The notes under the pieces: model-generated
What the model saw: the letters and a program-made list of their open reading frames with translations, nothing else
Told to the model about the DNA's origin: nothing
Databases searched by the model: none
In this document: positions 19,507-20,000 of the stretch, piece by piece
How positions within the stretch are numbered: the first letter of the stretch is position 1
Layout of the letters: each line of letters begins with the position of its first letter
Made by a program: the position numbers and the translations under genes
Origin: Chrysomallon squamiferum
Taxonomy: Eukaryota; Mollusca; Gastropoda; Neomphalida; Peltospiridae
DNA: 20,000 bases
Assembly (NCBI GenBank): GCA_012295275.1
Contig: CM022670.1
Span: 2,018,335 to 2,038,334, forward strand
Reading direction: 5' to 3'

Positions 19507-19781
19507 AAGTTAAAATTCAAAGTCTGCTCAACAACCGCGGCCAGACGTCAACAGGCCGGTGCTGTACGGGATCACGTGACTCCTACGGTATCTGTACTGA
19601 ACAGTGCAGGACGTTTTTCTTTATATGTCTTCTACATTTCCAGACACCCATTCCACAGTTTCCTTCTTGTACATTCGGGAGCGCCATCACGCCAGTCCTT
19701 GGTGGAAATACGTTCGGATTAGGCGCAGATTTCTACGAAGCACCGTTGGTGGTTACAGTACCTTTCATGTTCCTCTGGCCA
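19485..19781 (+). CDS. Delta: Delta-type Notch ligand, coding exon 2 (MNNL domain)
   Basis: Exon of 99 codons, phase 0 at both ends, encoding the N-terminal MNNL (C2-like) domain of a Notch ligand, precursor residues 19-117. Seen in order: GVFEVKIQ at the start, the RCC pair, C..QCRTFF.ICL.HFQ, CTFGSAITPVLGGNTF, and FMFLWP at the end. All six family cysteines are present (precursor residues 44, 45, 55, 59, 66 and 80). In the family this domain binds lipid and contributes to Notch binding, together with the DSL domain and first EGF repeats; the full protein is a single-pass membrane ligand acting between neighbouring cells. CRTFF and CTFGSAITPVLG favour Delta over Jagged/Serrate, although GGNTF is Jagged-like. 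The acceptor is GTTGCAG|GTG at 19484/19485 and the donor is CCA|GTAAGT. Family members usually continue with GTFSL after WP, expected in the next exon outside the window. The frame stays open upstream through the repeat array, but I take 19485 as the border because it continues the family pattern from exon 1. The gene is cut by the window end. Confidence 0.93.
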
Positions 19782-20000
19782 GTAAGTGCGTGTTAAAAAT
19801 TAAAGAAATTATAACTCTCCGGGGTCCAATTCCCTCGTCGGAAAGTTTCGAGTTGTGAGCAGAGAGCATGTTGTGAGAAAGGCGTACTCAGAAAATACTG
19901 ACCAAACTGGGTGTTGTAAATGAGTTCAAACGATTAGCCCTGATGATAATCTCATTAGTGTCCACTGAGTTTAACTGTGGATAGCAGTGTCAGTTTACAT
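19782..20000 (+). other. Start of Delta intron 2, runs off the window
   Basis: Begins with the near-consensus donor GTAAGTGCG. The exon frame hits TAA at 19794-19796, so splicing is required. The sequence is unique and not repeat-rich. A TGTGAGAAA at 19872-19880 fits the CSL/Su(H) consensus YGTGRGAAM, though such matches occur about as often as expected over the window. No further exon of the family (the GTFSL continuation) is visible before 20000. Confidence 0.8.

Noticed and set aside
7383-19880. CSL/Su(H) site cluster controlling Delta (7383, 11551, 17913, 19872)
   Set aside because: Three full matches to YGTGRGAA in 20 kb is close to the roughly two expected by chance, and they are not clustered. 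Noted only as isolated matches.

Overview
The window looks like an animal nuclear genome, most likely a lophotrochozoan and perhaps a mollusc or cephalopod. The evidence is AT-rich sequence crowded with microsatellites, two intact eukaryotic tRNA genes with internal Pol III promoter boxes and poly-T terminators, and split coding exons with GT-AG borders. Most open frames in the window are translations of simple repeats. The kingdom-level call is firm. The mollusc/cephalopod guess rests only on repeat style and is weak.

The one protein gene I can support is on the plus strand at the right end. It is the 5' part of a Notch ligand of the Delta type. Coding exon 1 (17022-17075) encodes an 18-residue signal peptide. 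Intron 1 is 2,409 bp (17076-19484). Exon 2 (19485-19781) encodes a 99-residue MNNL domain with six cysteines. A strong donor at 19782 opens intron 2, which runs off the window. Both introns are phase 0, and the 18-residue signal-peptide exon followed by an MNNL exon matches the layout of vertebrate Delta-like genes. The DSL domain, EGF repeats, transmembrane segment and tail must lie beyond 20000.

The most striking object is a tandem array (18561-19506) in the last 0.9 kb of intron 1. Its 57-96 bp unit is a copy of the intron-1/exon-2 border: a branch-point-like TTTAT, a pyrimidine tract, CAG, then the first 22 bases of exon 2, then (GTTT)n. At least eleven upstream copies keep an AG, and several have a better pyrimidine tract than the genuine site. 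The array is therefore a ladder of candidate 3' splice sites. Three of them are in frame with the MNNL domain and would insert 43, 90 or 109 residues between signal peptide and MNNL.

Layout from the left: 1-11460 holds no recognisable gene, only microsatellites alternating with unique patches, some less AT-rich (822-1130, 2170-2930, 5209-5640, 8801-9260). A decayed direct duplication (7661-8519) and a diverged ~70 bp tandem repeat (8522-8800) lie in the middle. Two identical tRNA-Thr(CGU) genes on the minus strand sit at 11467-11538 and 11889-11960. From 11961 to 16000 microsatellites dominate again, including (AG)n at 13371, (CT)n at 14327 and a ~180 bp (ATT)n at 15732. From 16150 to 17021 lies a unique region with CCAAT boxes and E-boxes, the likely promoter/5' leader of the Delta gene.
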